From assembly GCA_043228905.1 (NCBI GenBank), contig JBHGNT010000066.1, positions 1 through 64,000 of the forward strand: a stretch of 64,000 nucleotides of DNA, in the 5' to 3' direction. The stretch comes from Azolla caroliniana (taxonomy: Eukaryota; Polypodiophyta). The position numbers and the translations under genes are program-made. The notes below the pieces were generated by a model. It searched no databases, had not been told where the DNA came from, and saw only the letters and a list, made by a program, of their open reading frames with translations. This document shows, in pieces, positions 62,341 through 64,000 of the stretch; the first letter of the stretch is position 1, and the number at the start of each line of letters is the position of its first letter.

Positions 62341-64000
62341 ACTCAGGTCGAGAGACATGACGAAATTAGCAAACATGAGGAGTGAGTTTAGAGGAGCCCT
62401 TGAGTAAATTAAAATGTTCATACCTGGCGAGTGTTATATCGGATTTTTTTGTACAAACATGCGAATCGAAGCTAACAACGCTAGCTATGATATGGAATTA
62501 AAAAATCAAGATTATGAAACTCAGGTCGAGACACATGAAGAAATTAGCAAACATGAGGAGAGAGTTGAGACGAGCCCTTGAGTAAATTAAAATGTTCATA
62601 CCTAGCGAGTGTGATATCGGATTTTTTTGTACAAACATGCGAATCGAAGCTAACAACGCTAGCTATGATATGGAATTAACAAATCAAGATATTGAAACTC
62701 AGGTCGAGAGAAATGATGAAATTAGCAAACATGAGGAGGGAGTTTAGAGGAACCATTGAGTGAATTAAAATGTTCATACCTGGCTCGTGTGATATCGAAT
62801 TTTTGTGTTCTAACATGCGAATCGAAGCTAACAACGCTAGCTATGATATGGAATTAAAAAATCAAGATTTTGAAACTCAGGTCGAGAGACATGACGAAAT
62901 TACAAAATTTGAGGAGTGAGGTTGGAAGAGCTAGTAGGTAAATTAAAATGTTCATACCTGGCGAGTGTGATATCGGATTTTTGTGTACAAATATGCGAAT
63001 CGAAGCTAACAACGCTAGCTATGCTATGGAATTAACAAATCAAGATTTTGAAACTCAGGTCGAGAGAGATGAGGAAATTAGCAAACTTGAGGAGTGAGTT
63101 GAGAGGAGCCCTTCAGTAAATTAAAATGTTCATACATGGCTCGTGTGATATCGGATTTTTGTGTACAAACATGCGAATCGAAGCTAGCAACGCTAGCTAT
63201 GATATGGAATTAACAAATCAAGATTTTGAAACTCAGGTCGAGAGACATGACGAAATTAGCAAACATGAGGAGTGAGTTGAGAGGAGCCCTTGAGTAGATT
63301 AAAATGTTCATACCTGGTGAGTGTGATATCGGATTTTTGTGTACAAACATGCGAATCGAAGCTAGCAACGCTAGCTATGATATGGAATTAACAAATCAAG
63401 ATTTTGAAACTCAGGTCGAGAGACATGACGAAATTAGCAAACATGAGGAGTGAGTTGAGAGGAGCCCTTGAGTAAATTAAAATGTTTATACCTGGCGAGT
63501 GTTATATCGGATTTTTGTGTTCAAACATGCGAATCGAAGCTAACAACGCTAGCTATGATATGGAATTAAAAAATCAAGATTTTGAAACTCAGGTCGAGAG
63601 ACATGACGAAATTAGCAAACATGAGGAGTGAGTTGGAAGAGCTAGTAGGTAAATTAAAATGTTCATACCTGGCGAGTGTGATATCGGATTTTTGTGTTCA
63701 AACATGCGAATCGAAGCTAACAACGCTAGCTATGATATGGAATTAAAAAATCAAGATTTTGAAACTCAGGTCGAGAGACATGACGGAATTAGCAAACACG
63801 AGGAGTGAGTTGAGAGGAGCCCTTGAGTAAATTAAAATGTTCATACCTAGCGAGTGTGATATCGGATTTTTGTGTTCAAACATGCGAATCGAAGCTAACA
63901 ACGCTAGCTATGATATGGAATTAAAAAATCAAGATTTTGAAACTCAGGTCGAGAGACATGACGGAATTAGCAAACACGAGGAGTGAGTTGAGAGGAGCCC
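62341..64000. repeat. T7 module and mixed monomers to the window end
   Basis: T7 monomer (gagacacatgaag at 62,527), gagagaaatgatg monomer, gtgttctaac monomer, then the gctatggaattaac/gagagagatgagg monomer also seen at 39.5-44.3 kb. Two consecutive monomers (63,187 and 63,364 regions) have the perfect dyad. The last monomers carry aaacacgagg and tails of class A and C. The window ends inside a class A tail. Confidence 0.75.

Larger units (their letters stand above)
1..64000. repeat. Continuous ~178-bp satellite DNA array, about 360 monomers, all head-to-tail
   Basis: The whole window is a tandem repeat with a basic period of 178 bp (177 bp in many class C monomers). Each monomer carries the same landmarks in order: aaattaaaatgttcat, gtgatatcgg, acatgcgaatcgaagc, aacgctagctatgatat, aatcaagattttgaaactc, gtcgagagacatgacgaaat, and a variable tail. 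Orientation never inverts and no stretch lacks the repeat, so there is no gene-free spacer to describe separately. From about 636 to 9,180 the period is exact: 47 steps between 630 and 8,996 equal 47 x 178. The length is close to one nucleosome plus linker, as in many plant and animal centromeric satellites; that is family knowledge, not proof of centromere function here. I do not recognise the monomer as a named satellite. Confidence 0.97.

Noticed and set aside
1-64000. CRISPR array
   Set aside because: Repeat and 'spacer' are both conserved; the 178-bp unit has no 25-50-bp repeats with unique spacers, and the whole unit is repeated.
1-64000. Canonical CENP-B box
   Set aside because: The TTCG sites on the complementary strand (gcttcgattcgcatg and atttcgtcatg) lack the required downstream A and CGGG pattern of the box.
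1-64000. Arabidopsis-type 178-bp centromere repeat
   Set aside because: Length matches, but the sequence landmarks do not resemble the Arabidopsis repeat as I know it. I could not assign it to any named satellite without a database search.
1-64000. Bacterial or phage promoters and terminators from the many AT-rich stretches and small inverted repeats
   Set aside because: These are constant parts of the satellite monomer, recur at the repeat period and have no gene next to them.

Overview
The window is one uninterrupted tandem satellite array. From base 1 to base 64,000 it is made of about 360 head-to-tail copies of a monomer of about 178 bp, all in the same orientation. Both ends cut through a monomer, so the array continues on each side. 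I found no protein-coding gene, RNA gene, transposon, LTR, CRISPR array or non-satellite spacer. One hand-counted representative monomer (57,535-57,711) has 66 G+C in 177 bases, about 37% GC. A monomer near 178 bp, single orientation, higher-order repeats and no interruption suggest a eukaryotic, probably centromeric or pericentromeric, satellite. The monomer length and array style fit flowering plants well. I do not recognise the monomer as a named satellite, so species and centromere function are inference.

Monomers differ at a few linked positions: the tail, the AT-rich block in the middle, the 'ttcaaac/tacaaac/ttccaac' site, and 'ggcgag' versus 'ggctcg'. By tail there are three classes. 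Class A ends gagaggagcccttgagt. Class B ends cagaggaaccNttgagt. Class C ends ggaagagctagtaggt and is often 177 bp. Bases 1 to about 9,340 hold only A and B monomers at an exact 178-bp period. Class C appears after about 9,340 and is mixed through the rest.

The larger layout is a series of unrelated higher-order repeats (HORs) and segmental duplications, each homogenised locally. In order: a 4,094-bp (23-monomer) unit at 1-8.7 kb, present about 2.2 times; a 534-bp trimer duplication at 9.6-10.6 kb; a 1,145-bp unit containing a 78-bp truncated monomer at 12.0-14.9 kb, about 2.5 copies; a 2,667-bp (15-monomer) unit in three copies at 16.0-24.0 kb; a 4,983-bp (about 28-monomer) duplication at 23.9-33.6 kb, with a 2-monomer deletion in the second copy; mixed, partly duplicated modules at 33.6-38.6 kb; a 1,250-bp (7-monomer) unit, three copies, at 38.6-42.7 kb; diverse monomers at 42.7-51.2 kb; a 1,601-bp (9-monomer) unit in four copies at 51.2-57.7 kb; and a mixed tail with a second truncated monomer at 59.7 kb.

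The many short open reading frames on both strands are a by-product of the repeat. 178 is not a multiple of 3, so each pass shifts frame and no frame stays open beyond about 100 codons. Block boundaries were found by eye from diagnostic variants and are good to roughly 10-50 bp. Period lengths come from exact coordinate differences between matching marker bases.
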